From Companilactobacillus zhongbaensis (GTDB lineage: Bacteria > Bacillota > Bacilli > Lactobacillales > Lactobacillaceae): DNA of 64,000 nt. Below the pieces are notes generated by a model. It did no database searches. It saw only the letters and a list, made by a program, of their open reading frames with translations, and had not been told where the DNA came from. The stretch spans positions 1 to 64,000 of the forward strand of contig NZ_RHOM01000007.1 of assembly GCF_003946515.1 (NCBI RefSeq). The letters are read 5' to 3'. This document shows, one piece after another, positions 28,513 to 37,209 of the stretch; positions within the stretch are counted from its first letter, which is position 1, and the number at the start of each line of letters is the position of its first letter. The translations under genes and the position numbers were made by a program.

Positions 28513-28890
28513 ATGTTAACTAAATATAATAAGGAAGAAAATCAGAAGATCACGATGGGTTTTCTTTCTTACATCTCCGATTTAAAAGACATGTCTAACT
28601 TGGAAAACGAATTGCGGCTGTACGACGAAGATGAAAGTCGTCAGCTTTATTTGTGGAAGAGTAACGTGGAAGATTTTTCCGGTGTAGTAGCCTTGTCTTT
28701 TTCTAAAAAAACAGTTTTTATTGAATATATTTCGCTTTCACCATCATATCGTTCGCAAACTAATCGTTTTAAGATCTTTGATGATATCGCTCGGAAATTT
28801 CCGGAGTATACTATCTTAGGAAGTTTTGATTTAGTTGCTGATTTGCGCAAGTGGACCGAAAGCGAGCATGACGAAGTGGAAGAGAATTAA
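28513..28890 (+). CDS. ribT: RibT-like GNAT acetyltransferase family protein
   Basis: The 125-residue protein resembles RibT (YpuF), a small GNAT-fold protein named for its place after riboflavin genes. Shared features are the start MLTKYNKEENQKITMGFLS, ESRQLYLWK and the central strand VVALSFSKKTVFIEYISLSPSYR. Its substrate is not known. The riboflavin biosynthesis genes are absent next to it, and it links xerD to scpA, whose start overlaps its stop. Confidence 0.85.
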   Translation: MLTKYNKEENQKITMGFLSYISDLKDMSNLENELRLYDEDESRQLYLWKSNVEDFSGVVALSFSKKTVFIEYISLSPSYRSQTNRFKIFDDIARKFPEYTILGSFDLVADLRKWTESEHDEVEEN

Positions 28891-29615
28891 TGGAAAAACT
28901 TAAATTAGTCCTGACTGATTTTCAAGGACCAATCGATTTATTGTTGCATTTGATCAAAGAGTCAAAGATCGATATTTATGACATACCGATAGCTGATATT
29001 ACTCAACAATATTTGGATTATTTGAATAACATGAAAGTTTTGCAGTTGGATATTGCTGGCGATTATTTAGTCATGGCTTCAACGTTGATGTCAATCAAGA
29101 GCAAAATGCTCTTGCCCAAGGCTCCCGATGAGATCGAAGAAGATGTTTTTGAAGAAGATCCTCGGGACCAGTTAGTTTCACAATTGTTGACTTATCAAAC
29201 TTTTAAACGAGTTTCTGAGTATTTTAGTGATAAAGAAAAACAAAGAGCACGTTCTTTTGACAAAGAACCAAGTGTGCCTAGCACTCAGCTTGAGCAATTT
29301 CTCTTGCCGGGATCAATTGCTTTATCTGATTTAGCCAGTGTTTATTCAGAAATTTTGCAAAATCAAATTAAACATGGGCCGAAGACGGAAATGATCGAGG
29401 ATGAAGAAATATCGATCGAAATGGCTCAGGCTACTATCATGTCTAAGTTGAAAAAACATAAAATTATTACTTTTAAGTCATTATTGAAGGTCGGTCACGG
29501 GATCGAAGAAGTGGTGACCGACTTTATGGCGATTTTAGAAATGGTTCGTAACCAAGAAGTCTTGGCTCACCAAGCAGATTTTCAAAGTGAACTTTTCATT
29601 GAATTGAGGAATTAA
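28890..29615 (+). CDS. scpA: Segregation and condensation protein A
   Basis: ScpA is the kleisin subunit that bridges the SMC dimer in the condensin complex for chromosome segregation. The 241 residues start with the SMC-neck binding region FQGPIDLLLHLIKESKIDIYDIPIADITQQYL and end with a winged helix. Its ATG overlaps the stop of ribT by one base, and scpB follows after two bases. Confidence 0.97.
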   Translation: MEKLKLVLTDFQGPIDLLLHLIKESKIDIYDIPIADITQQYLDYLNNMKVLQLDIAGDYLVMASTLMSIKSKMLLPKAPDEIEEDVFEEDPRDQLVSQLLTYQTFKRVSEYFSDKEKQRARSFDKEPSVPSTQLEQFLLPGSIALSDLASVYSEILQNQIKHGPKTEMIEDEEISIEMAQATIMSKLKKHKIITFKSLLKVGHGIEEVVTDFMAILEMVRNQEVLAHQADFQSELFIELRN

Positions 29616-29617
29616 GA

Positions 29618-30178
29618 TTGTATCAAGCAGAAATTATGGCCTTATTATTTGTGGCAGGTGATCAGGGGATCACAGAAGCTGACCTTTCATCATTATTAGG
29701 GATCGAAAAATCAGCCGTCAGACAAAATATTGAACAATTAGAAATTAAGTTACAAGCAGATGAAACTTCAGGTTTGCAACTAGCCAAGTTTAATAAGATT
29801 TTTAAATTAGTTACTAAGAGCGAATATGCTGACGTTTTGACACGTTACTTTAAGTCAGGATTGGGGACGAAACTTTCTCAAGCTGCATTGGAAGTGTTAT
29901 CGATCGTTGCTTATAAACAGCCGATCACTCGGATCGAGATCGATGATATTCGTGGTGTGCAAAGTTCTGGTAGTGTTAATACCTTGATTGCACGTAAGTT
30001 GATCAAAGAAGCTGGAAAAAAAGATGTTCCTGGACATCCCAATTTGTATGTGGTTACTGATTATTTTTATGATTATTTTGGGATCAAGGATATTAATGAA
30101 CTGCCTAAAATTGAAGATTTTGAAACACCAGAGGGCAATATTGATTTGTTTGATGATGTTTCAATGGGGGATGCTTAG
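29618..30178 (+). CDS. scpB: Segregation and condensation protein B
   Basis: ScpB dimers bind the ScpA kleisin and regulate SMC ATPase. The 186 residues form two winged helices, with the family motif LEVLSIVAYKQPITRIEIDDIRGVQSS. The start is TTG at 29618, preceded by GAGGAATTAA. Its stop codon sits at the base of a terminator hairpin. Confidence 0.97.
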   Translation: MYQAEIMALLFVAGDQGITEADLSSLLGIEKSAVRQNIEQLEIKLQADETSGLQLAKFNKIFKLVTKSEYADVLTRYFKSGLGTKLSQAALEVLSIVAYKQPITRIEIDDIRGVQSSGSVNTLIARKLIKEAGKKDVPGHPNLYVVTDYFYDYFGIKDINELPKIEDFETPEGNIDLFDDVSMGDA

Positions 30179-30211
30179 CGTTTTTCTGCCTTTTGGTGGG
30201 ACGCTTTTTTT
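30178..30211 (+). terminator. Terminator after scpB
   Basis: GCGT and ACGC close a stem containing CTGCC opposite GGTGG, followed by seven T residues. The stem begins at the stop codon. Confidence 0.7.
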
Positions 30212-30239
30212 GTTGGTTTGAAAATTGTTGATGGATCTC

Positions 30240-30531
30240 ATACGTGGTTATTTAATAGTGTTAGCCATTTTTATTCGCTAAACTTGTTGCAGATTTTATT
30301 GAGTTGTTTATTTTTATCCTCAAGGATGCTGAAACGAGCCCCAGGGGATAGTGGTCTTCGGTTAACACAGGTGGATGCTGTACTTTTTAGTATGTACGTA
30401 ATGGTGTTAGCCATTTTTATTCGATAAACTTGCTATGGATTTGATTGAGCTGTTTATTTCTATCCTCAAGGATGAGAAAACGAGCTCCGGCACACAGCGG
30501 CCTCCGGTTAACACAGGTGGTCGAGGCACGG
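30240..30531. repeat. 146-bp tandem duplication (about 30240-30385 and 30386-30531)
   Basis: Anchors repeat at a distance of exactly 146 bases: GTTAGCCATTTTTATTCG at 30260 and 30406, and GTTAACACAGGTGG at 30361 and 30507. Between them ATTGAG.TGTTTATTT.TATCCTCAAGGATG also repeats. The copies have diverged, so the duplication is not recent. Only the second copy runs into a complete structured repeat. The first holds just its outer half. The gap between scpB and rluB holds no credible gene. Confidence 0.8.
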
Positions 30532-30587
30532 CTTCGCCGCACCTTGTTCGATCACCCGCGTTAATCCTCAGCAGCTGCCCGTGTGCC
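30489..30587 (-). repeat. Structured intergenic repeat, copy B (82-bp core at 30496-30577)
   Basis: This is the inverted partner of 10441-10540. GGCACAC (30489-30495) and GTGTGCC (30581-30587) close a long hairpin with tip GGCACGGC-TTC-GCCGCACC. Relative to copy A the stem carries paired substitutions, including A-U to G-C near the tip and C-G to U-A in the lower stem. The outer arms differ in sequence but remain complementary. Confidence 0.75.
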
Positions 30588-30725
30588 TCCGCTCTCTCTG
30601 TATTTTGTTGCACTTCCGGTTGTCTATCTATACAATAAGGAACGAGATTAAATTAGTTCCGAGATGGAATTTTTCTCGGTTAAATGTGTTTTTAAATTGG
30701 TTAGTTTTATTAAGGAGATTTTTTG

Positions 30726-31454
30726 ATGAATTCAAATAAGGTTCGGTTGCAAAAGGCTATGGCTGATGCTGGGGTTGCTTCTCGGCGTAAGTCGGAACAG
30801 ATGATTGCTGATGGCGAAGTTTCGGTTAACGGTAAGATCGTTAGGGAAATGGGCGTTAAGGTGGATCATTCTGACAAGATCGAGGTCAATGGTATGCCTC
30901 TTCGTTCGGAGAAGAAGCGTTATATTTTGATGTATAAGCCTCGTGGGGTTATTTCTGCGGTTAAGGATGATAAGGATCGTAAGGTTATTACTGACTTTTT
31001 GAAAGAAGACGTTGAAGAGCGGGTTTATCCTATTGGTCGTCTTGATTACGATACTTCTGGCTTGATCTTGTTGACTAATGATGGGGAGTTTGCCAATCAA
31101 TTGATGCATCCCCGTTATCACGTTGATAAGACTTATGTGGCTAAGATCGAAGGTGTCTTGACTACTGAAGAAATCAAGAAGCTGGAAAAAGGTATTAAGT
31201 TTAAGGATTATACTTCAGCCCCAGCTAAAGCTAAAGTGCTTTCGAAAGACGCTAAGAAGAAAACTTCGTTAGTTCGTTTAACTATTCACGAAGGTCACAA
31301 TCATCAAGTCAAAAATATGTTCCAAGCTGTTGGTCATGCGGTTACTAAATTGTCACGTGAAAAGTATGGTTTCCTTACTCTAGACGGATTAGTATCAGGA
31401 AAATATCGTGATTTAACTCGTCAAGAGGTCGCACTATTGAAGGAACGCAAATAG
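30726..31454 (+). CDS. rluB: Pseudouridine synthase RluB family
   Basis: The 242-residue enzyme has an N-terminal S4 RNA-binding domain (RLQKAMADAGVASRRKSEQMI) and the RsuA/RluB catalytic domain with D107 in GRLDYDTSGLILLTNDG. RluB makes pseudouridine in 23S rRNA. I start at ATG 30726, nine bases after AAGGAG, rather than the in-frame TTG just upstream. The scpA-scpB-rluB order is standard in Firmicutes, though here a repeat-filled gap of 540 bases separates them. The first 400 bases are T/G-rich. Confidence 0.95.
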   Translation: MNSNKVRLQKAMADAGVASRRKSEQMIADGEVSVNGKIVREMGVKVDHSDKIEVNGMPLRSEKKRYILMYKPRGVISAVKDDKDRKVITDFLKEDVEERVYPIGRLDYDTSGLILLTNDGEFANQLMHPRYHVDKTYVAKIEGVLTTEEIKKLEKGIKFKDYTSAPAKAKVLSKDAKKKTSLVRLTIHEGHNHQVKNMFQAVGHAVTKLSREKYGFLTLDGLVSGKYRDLTRQEVALLKERK

Positions 31455-31488
31455 TTTGCTATAGTGAAAATATAAATTAAATAGTTGG

Positions 31489-31601
31489 TTTTCAGGGCAG
31501 GGTGTAATTCCCGACCGGCGGTACAGTCCGCTACCCAGTTTTACTGGTTGATTAGGTGAAATTCCTAAACCGATAGTTAGAGTCTAGATGGAAGAAAACA
31601 G
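31489..31601 (+). ncRNA. FMN riboswitch (RFN element)
   Basis: The conserved blocks are all visible: CAGGGCAGGGTG, AATTCCCGACCGGCGGTA, AGTCCGC, GGTGAAATTCC, AACCGA and GAGTCTAGATGGAAGA. It should fold on FMN and promote the terminator that follows, turning off ribU when riboflavin is plentiful. Confidence 0.95.
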
Positions 31602-31605
31602 AGAA

Positions 31606-31640
31606 GGTCTGTTTTGGTACGCCCAAAATGGGCCTTTTTT
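31606..31640 (+). terminator. Riboswitch-controlled terminator
   Basis: GGTCTGTTTTGG pairs with CCAAAATGGGCC (three G-U pairs), followed by six T residues. It lies between the aptamer and the ribU start, so control is probably transcriptional. Confidence 0.85.
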
Positions 31641-31670
31641 CTTCGGGAATCAACGGGAGAGGTTGATTTT

Positions 31671-32225
31671 ATGGGAAGCAGTACTTATAAATTTCATACA
31701 TTGATAGGAGTTTCGATCCTTTCGGCTTTAGCTGTGATCATCATGTTTTTTGAATTTCCAGTATTGATCTGGCTACCATTTTTGAAAGTTGATCTGAGCG
31801 ATATCGTTACGGTAATCGGCTCACTGATCTTTGGACCAGTTGGGGGAGTCGCCATCGCTTTCGTTAAATCAGTTTGTCACTGGATCATCACCGGATCTGG
31901 GGCAGCTGGTTTGATCGGAAACTTTGCCAACTTTGTTGGAGCTGTCAGTTTAGTCTTGCCATTTACATATTATTGGAACAAAGGTAAGAAAGTTATGGCA
32001 GTGGTATCCGGTGTGATCGTGATGACAGTAGTTATGTCATTGTTGAATTTATTCATCGTCATGCCTTTGTACATGAATGTTAGCGGTATGCAACTGGGCA
32101 TGAGTCTACCAAAATATGTTGCTACTGGAGTAGTGCCATTTAATATTATTAAGTCGCTCTTGACTTGTGTAGGGGTATTGATCATTTATCCACGGATCGA
32201 CGGACATTTTAATTTCAAACATTAA
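31671..32225 (+). CDS. ribU: Riboflavin ECF transporter S component
   Basis: RibU captures riboflavin and works with the shared energy-coupling module (EcfA, EcfA', EcfT) encoded elsewhere. The 184 residues form about six membrane helices with the VDLSDIVTVIGSLIFGPVGG segment typical of RibU. The start ATG at 31671 follows GGGAGAGG. The open frame extends back to 31614, but that part lies in the terminator. The FMN riboswitch in front fixes the substrate. Confidence 0.95.
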   Translation: MGSSTYKFHTLIGVSILSALAVIIMFFEFPVLIWLPFLKVDLSDIVTVIGSLIFGPVGGVAIAFVKSVCHWIITGSGAAGLIGNFANFVGAVSLVLPFTYYWNKGKKVMAVVSGVIVMTVVMSLLNLFIVMPLYMNVSGMQLGMSLPKYVATGVVPFNIIKSLLTCVGVLIIYPRIDGHFNFKH

Positions 32226-32312
32226 ATTAAGGTGTATTTATAAATCTTTTAAGAAAAAATTTAACTTAATATGCTATCCTTAAAAGGATAGAAATTAGGA
32301 GGTTGGATTTTA

Positions 32313-33377
32313 ATGCCCGAGAATAATAATAAGAATACTTCTGGTTCAAAAATCCCCGCATCAACGGAAGGTTTGAGCCGTAAAGGTTCAGTTAGTCCGG
32401 AAGATTTAAGAAAGTACAACTTAGCACCTTCAGAAAATGAATCAATACCTGCAAACTCTGATAGTGTTGTGGGTAAAGATGTTGGCACAAGTTCCGACTT
32501 TGTCAACAATGTCCCAACTTCTGAGCCAAGCCAACCAAATCGACCAGCACCCGCTGCTGAAAATGTCGATCACTTGCAGGCTAGCAAGCAAAATGATGAA
32601 AAGAACATGGCCGCTGGAGTTGCTACTGGAGCTACCGCCGGAGCCGGTATGGCATCAGCAATGCACGACAATAATGCTGCTGAAGCAAAGAGCCGTGAAG
32701 ATAGTGCTCGTGACGCTGAAGAGAAACCATGGGAAAACACCTTTGATTCTGACGAGGATGAATCAGGTCATGTTTCACGTGCCGTCAGCAAGAGTAAACA
32801 ACGAGGTAATCATACATTAGTTGCCATTTTAGTAATCATCTTGATTGCTTTGATGTTTATTCCAGCAACGATGTATTTCTTCAAGGGTGATGACGATTCA
32901 AGTAACCTTGGTAGTGGTCAAACTGAACAATCAGTTGAACAACAAGATAAAGACACTGCTAAGAAATCAAATTCAAAGTCATCATCTGATAAGAAATCTT
33001 CAGATTCTAAAAAGAAATCATCAACGAAGAAGAAGTCTAACAGTGACAAGAAGAAGTCTGAATCAGACAATTCTGGTACTGTAAATCAAACTGATGAAGC
33101 TGCTAACGCGAATGAGTCAGCAACTCAATCACAAGATACTAACGCTTCTTCATCAGCTAACACAGCCCAAACAGACCAATCAGCTTCATCTACAACATCA
33201 CAAGCTGGTTCAACTACGGGACAAACTGCTTCTCAAGGTTCATCATCTTACACTGTTAAACAAGGTGAAGGCTGGTATCGTGCCGCTGTAAATAGTGGAA
33301 TGTCGATTGAAGCATTAAAAGGATTGAATCCAGGAGTATCAACTTTGTCTCCAGGTACACAATTACGGACAAAATAA
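32313..33377 (+). CDS. LysM-domain surface protein (SAG1386/EF1546-like)
   Basis: The 354-residue protein has an acidic, low-complexity cytoplasmic N-terminus (1-165), one membrane helix (about 168-191, VAILVIILIALMFIPATMYF) and a long serine/lysine/threonine-rich extracellular spacer. A C-terminal LysM motif follows (YTVKQGEGWYRAAVNSGMS). LysM binds N-acetylglucosamine chains, so the protein should tether membrane and cell wall. Its place just before cmk is typical. The function is not established. Confidence 0.85.
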   Translation: MPENNNKNTSGSKIPASTEGLSRKGSVSPEDLRKYNLAPSENESIPANSDSVVGKDVGTSSDFVNNVPTSEPSQPNRPAPAAENVDHLQASKQNDEKNMAAGVATGATAGAGMASAMHDNNAAEAKSREDSARDAEEKPWENTFDSDEDESGHVSRAVSKSKQRGNHTLVAILVIILIALMFIPATMYFFKGDDDSSNLGSGQTEQSVEQQDKDTAKKSNSKSSSDKKSSDSKKKSSTKKKSNSDKKKSESDNSGTVNQTDEAANANESATQSQDTNASSSANTAQTDQSASSTTSQAGSTTGQTASQGSSSYTVKQGEGWYRAAVNSGMSIEALKGLNPGVSTLSPGTQLRTK

Positions 33378-33386
33378 TGTAAAATA

Positions 33387-33415
33387 AAAGACAGGTGTAT
33401 TCCTGTCTTTTTTAT
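33387..33415 (+). terminator. Terminator of the LysM protein gene
   Basis: AAAGACAGG and CCTGTCTTT pair around TGTATT, followed by more T residues. Confidence 0.9.
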
Positions 33416-33436
33416 TTTTTTAAGTGGGGTAAATAA

Positions 33437-34096
33437 ATGCAAATAGCAATTGATGGACCAGCCTCAGCTGGTAAGAGTACGATCGCAAAATTGATCGCCA
33501 AACGACTAAATTTCGTGTATTGTGATACTGGAGCAATGTATCGAACAGTCACTTTACTTGCAAAAGATAACCAAATAGATTATGGTGATATGTCTAGTAT
33601 TGTACAATTGATGGATGAACATTCGATCAAATTCATTAATAAAGATGAAGGTCAGGATGTTTTATTAGATGATCAAAATGTCTCGGATGAGATCAGAAGT
33701 GAAGAAATAACTAATAATGTTTCACAAGTATCTGCTATAAAGGAAGTGCGTGAAAAGCTCGTTGACATGCAACGCCAATTAGCAAGTGATACTGACATCG
33801 TTATGGATGGACGTGATATTGGAACGACCGTTCTTCCTAACGCTGATGTTAAAATTTTCTTGATCGCCAGTGTCGAAGTTCGTGCACAAAGACGATACAA
33901 AGAAAACATCGAACGAGGGATCAACACTTCTTTAAAGACTTTAGAAGATGAGATCGCAGCTCGTGATTATAAAGATTCACACCGAGAAATTTCGCCCCTT
34001 CGAAAAGCTGACGACGCTATCGAAGTTGATACATCAAACATGACAATTGAAGAAGTAGTCGCTAAAGTTTTAGAAATTGTTCAAGCAAACAAATAA
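33437..34096 (+). CDS. cmk: Cytidylate kinase
   Basis: It phosphorylates CMP and dCMP with ATP. The 219 residues show the P-loop GPASAGKST at 7-15, the CMP-binding YCDTGAMYR and the DGRDIGTTV motif. It is followed by der at 12 bases. In many Firmicutes rpsA lies between them, but here it does not. Confidence 0.97.
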   Translation: MQIAIDGPASAGKSTIAKLIAKRLNFVYCDTGAMYRTVTLLAKDNQIDYGDMSSIVQLMDEHSIKFINKDEGQDVLLDDQNVSDEIRSEEITNNVSQVSAIKEVREKLVDMQRQLASDTDIVMDGRDIGTTVLPNADVKIFLIASVEVRAQRRYKENIERGINTSLKTLEDEIAARDYKDSHREISPLRKADDAIEVDTSNMTIEEVVAKVLEIVQANK

Positions 34097-34108
34097 GGAG
34101 GCATGCTC

Positions 34109-35422
34109 ATGGCAGTGCCAGTAGTTGCACTCGTAGGTAGACCTAATGTCGGGAAATCTACGATTTTTAACAGAATTATCAACGAACGTTTATCGATCGT
34201 TGAAGATACACCAGGTGTTACCCGTGATCGGATCTATGCTCGTGCTAGTTGGCTCGGCAAGGAATTTCGTCTGATCGATACTGGTGGTATCGATATGTCA
34301 GATGAACCGATGACGGTTCAAATCAAAAATCAAGCAGAGATCGCTATCGATGAAGCCGATGTAATTGTTTTTATCGTTAACGGTCAAAATAGTGTTACTA
34401 AAGAAGATGAAGACGTTGCTAAGATCCTTTATCGGACTAAAAAACCGGTTATTTTAGCTGTCAACAAGGCCGATAATCCCGAGCAACGTGAAAACATCTA
34501 TGACTTTTATTCATTAGGATTTGGAGATCCTAATCCAGTTTCCGGTTCTCAAGGTACTGGTTTAGGTGATCTGCTCGATGAAATCGTTAAGGCCTTTCCT
34601 AACGACGAAAAACACGAGGAAGATGACTCGATCAAGTTTAGCTTTATCGGTCGTCCTAACGTCGGTAAATCGTCGCTAGTCAATGCTATTTTAGGCGATG
34701 ATCGAGTAATCGTTTCAAATATGGAAGGTACTACTCGTGATGCTATTGATACGAAGTATTTTGATGAGCGCCTCGACAAAGAATTTACCATGATCGATAC
34801 GGCCGGAATTAGAAAACGAGGCAAAGTTTACGAAAATACAGAAAAATATTCTGTACTTCGTGCTTTGAGTGCCATCGATAAATCAGACGTAGTTTGTGTA
34901 GTTTTGAATGCCGAAGAAGGTATTAGAGAACAAGACAAACGTGTCGCTGGATATGCTCACAATGCCGGTAAAGGTGTAATCATCGTCGTAAACAAATGGG
35001 ATACTTTGAAAAAAGATAATCACACGATGCATGATTTTGAAACGCAGATCAGAACTGAGTTCCAATATTTATCTTATGCACCGATCCTCTTTACATCAGC
35101 TGTGAAGGGACAAAGACTCGAGAAGATCCCTGAATTAGTAACTAAGGTTTATGACAACCGTCATCGTCGGATCCAATCGGCTATGCTTAACGACTTATTG
35201 TTGCGAGCAACATCGATTGCACCAACACCAGTTGTTAATGGTAAGAGATTGCGTATTTACTACATGACGCAAGTAGCAATCCAACCACCAACATTTGTCG
35301 TTTTTGTAAATGACAATGAGCTATTACATTTTTCATACGAAAGATTCTTGAAGAATCAATTGCGTGAGACATTTGATTTTGAAGGTACACCTATCAAGAT
35401 ATTGCCAAGAAAGCGGAAATAG
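34109..35422 (+). CDS. der: Ribosome biogenesis GTPase Der (EngA)
   Basis: This tandem-GTPase matures the 50S subunit. The 437 residues carry P-loops at 10-18 (GRPNVGKST) and about 181-189 (GRPNVGKSS), two DTxG switches, two NKxD motifs and a C-terminal KH-like domain. I start at 34109, where AAGGAGG lies seven bases upstream. The ATG at 34103 touches that site and is unlikely. Confidence 0.97.
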   Translation: MAVPVVALVGRPNVGKSTIFNRIINERLSIVEDTPGVTRDRIYARASWLGKEFRLIDTGGIDMSDEPMTVQIKNQAEIAIDEADVIVFIVNGQNSVTKEDEDVAKILYRTKKPVILAVNKADNPEQRENIYDFYSLGFGDPNPVSGSQGTGLGDLLDEIVKAFPNDEKHEEDDSIKFSFIGRPNVGKSSLVNAILGDDRVIVSNMEGTTRDAIDTKYFDERLDKEFTMIDTAGIRKRGKVYENTEKYSVLRALSAIDKSDVVCVVLNAEEGIREQDKRVAGYAHNAGKGVIIVVNKWDTLKKDNHTMHDFETQIRTEFQYLSYAPILFTSAVKGQRLEKIPELVTKVYDNRHRRIQSAMLNDLLLRATSIAPTPVVNGKRLRIYYMTQVAIQPPTFVVFVNDNELLHFSYERFLKNQLRETFDFEGTPIKILPRKRK

Positions 35423-35612
35423 CAGTTTTTTTGGCCAAATAGTCGTTTTTTCATCAAAATTCTTGTAAAAAACTATAAATTATAGACTTTCAGAGGGTAA
35501 AGGCTTGCCCAATGCCCGTCGCTATGGTATTTTTGTAATTGGAATGATGAACACACACGTCAATTGTTCATATTTTCTAAAAAAATTTTTTTATCTCCGG
35601 AGGTTATCAAAT

Positions 35613-35888
35613 ATGGCAAACAAAGCAGAACTTATCGATAGTGTTGCTAGCAAAACAGGATTGACAAAGAAAGATGCAACTTCAGCAGTAGATGCTGTCT
35701 TTGAATCAATTCAAGAAAACTTATCAGAAGGAAACAAAGTTCAATTGATCGGCTTTGGTAACTTCGAAGTACGTCAACGTGCTGCACGTAAAGGACGTAA
35801 CCCACAAACTGGTGAAGAAATCAAGATTCCTGCAAGCAAAGTACCTGCATTCAAACCTGGTAAAGCTTTGAAGGACTCAGTTAAATAA
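35613..35888 (+). CDS. hup: DNA-binding protein HU
   Basis: The 91-residue histone-like protein begins [22 protein letters not shown] and has the [24 protein letters not shown] beta arms. The true start is at 35613 behind CCGGAGG. The frame opens earlier at 35505, but the added 36 codons are not HU-like and represent leader. The 190-base leader before it contains an ATGAAC/GTTCAT hairpin and no other gene. Confidence 0.97.
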   Translation: MANKAELIDSVASKTGLTKKDATSAVDAVFESIQENLSEGNKVQLIGFGNFEVRQRAARKGRNPQTGEEIKIPASKVPAFKPGKALKDSVK

Positions 35889-35904
35889 TAGTTATTTCTT
35901 GGGG

Positions 35905-35927
35905 GCGGTCGGTTGACCGCTTTTTTT
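35905..35927 (+). terminator. Terminator of hup
   Basis: GCGGTC and GACCGC pair around GGTT, followed by seven T residues. Confidence 0.9.
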
Positions 35928-35957
35928 ATCGAAAAAATTATGCTTGGAGGAAAGAAT

Positions 35958-37205
35958 TTGAGTAAAGCAGAAGAAGTTATTGAAACAATTGACGCGGGTG
36001 ATTTTTCAAATGTAGATCACTTGATAAACGAATCGTTACAACAAGACGATGACCAAACGAAGTTTTCGTTAGCCGAAACTTTGCTGAGTCGTGGACTTTC
36101 CGTTCAAGCGAAAGTAGTTTATGAACACTTATTAGAGTTATATCCTGATGAAGGCCAAATCTTGTCACGACTCGCAGAAATTGCGGTTTCAGATGGTGAT
36201 AGCGATAAAGCTTTGAACTATATCTCACAAATAACCCCTAGTTCTCCTTCATATGCTGAAAATTTATTAGTCTCAGCTGATATTTATCAATCGCAAGGAA
36301 TGTATGAAGTAAGTGAACAAAAGCTCTTAGAGGGCGTTAGGACCTTTCCTGAAGAAGATGTCTTTCGCTTTGCCATTGCCGAATTGTACTTTGATGAGAA
36401 TAAATTCAGCAAAGCCATCGTCTTTTATAATTTTTTGTTAGATGATGGAATCGAAGATTACTCCGGGATCTCCTTAAAACTCAGGAAAGCTAGTTCATTA
36501 GCAGGAATGGGCAAATACGAAGAAGCCATTAGTGAGTTTGAAGACTTAAATGCTATTGAGCTCAACGAAGATGCACAATATCAACTCGGATTTTTATATA
36601 ATCAAGTTAAGAACTATAATAAATCTATTACAACTTTGGAGAAGTTGCTGGAAACTAATCGTGATTATCCAACTGCATACGTTGTTTTAGCCGATGATTA
36701 TTTGAATATTAAGGATAACCAACAAGCTTTCAAATATGCACAATTAGGGTTGAACTTGAATGAATTAGATGAAAAACTTTATGAGACAGCTTTTGATTCA
36801 GGGATTGCTGAAGATCCAACTGAAGCTATCAAGATCATCGAAAAAGGTATCGAAACGGTCGAGCATCCTTTGACCTTGATCATTCGTCTGAGTGATTTTT
36901 ACGTTACTCACGGCCAGTATAAAAACAACCTTGATTTATTGGAAAATGCAGATCTCAACCACAATCCAAAACTTATTTGGAACTTGGCTAAGTCTTATTA
37001 CGAAACAGATGACATCGCCAAGGCTCAAGAAAATATTGGTTTAGTCTTTGATGAATACAAAGATAATCTCGACTTTTTGAACGATATGATCGATATTTTA
37101 AGAAGCGCTGGCGACCAAGACGCTTTAAAAGCAGCTCTCCAATTATACTTGCGTAAAAATCCTGATGATGAGGATATGCAAGATCTTTTAGACCAAATGG
37201 GGTAA
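35958..37205 (+). CDS. Tetratricopeptide repeat protein (YpiA-like)
   Basis: The 415-residue soluble protein consists of helical TPR units across its whole length, without a signal peptide or membrane segment. TPR proteins are scaffolds for protein contacts, and no partner is shown here. I chose TTG at 35958, directly after GGAGGAAAG. The longer frame from 35913 starts in the hup terminator. It precedes cca by four bases, as in related species. Confidence 0.85.
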   Translation: MSKAEEVIETIDAGDFSNVDHLINESLQQDDDQTKFSLAETLLSRGLSVQAKVVYEHLLELYPDEGQILSRLAEIAVSDGDSDKALNYISQITPSSPSYAENLLVSADIYQSQGMYEVSEQKLLEGVRTFPEEDVFRFAIAELYFDENKFSKAIVFYNFLLDDGIEDYSGISLKLRKASSLAGMGKYEEAISEFEDLNAIELNEDAQYQLGFLYNQVKNYNKSITTLEKLLETNRDYPTAYVVLADDYLNIKDNQQAFKYAQLGLNLNELDEKLYETAFDSGIAEDPTEAIKIIEKGIETVEHPLTLIIRLSDFYVTHGQYKNNLDLLENADLNHNPKLIWNLAKSYYETDDIAKAQENIGLVFDEYKDNLDFLNDMIDILRSAGDQDALKAALQLYLRKNPDDEDMQDLLDQMG

Positions 37206-37209
37206 TTAA

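Noticed and set aside
30218-30638. Open frames between scpB and rluB on both strands
   Set aside because: They follow the tandem duplication and the palindrome. There are no good starts and no recognisable protein.
31614-31670. Longer RibU start within the riboswitch terminator
   Set aside because: The extra codons lie in the expression platform, and ATG at 31671 has a good ribosome binding site.
35505-35612. Longer HU protein starting at 35505
   Set aside because: HU begins MANKAELID at 35613 directly after CCGGAGG, and the added residues have no HU similarity.
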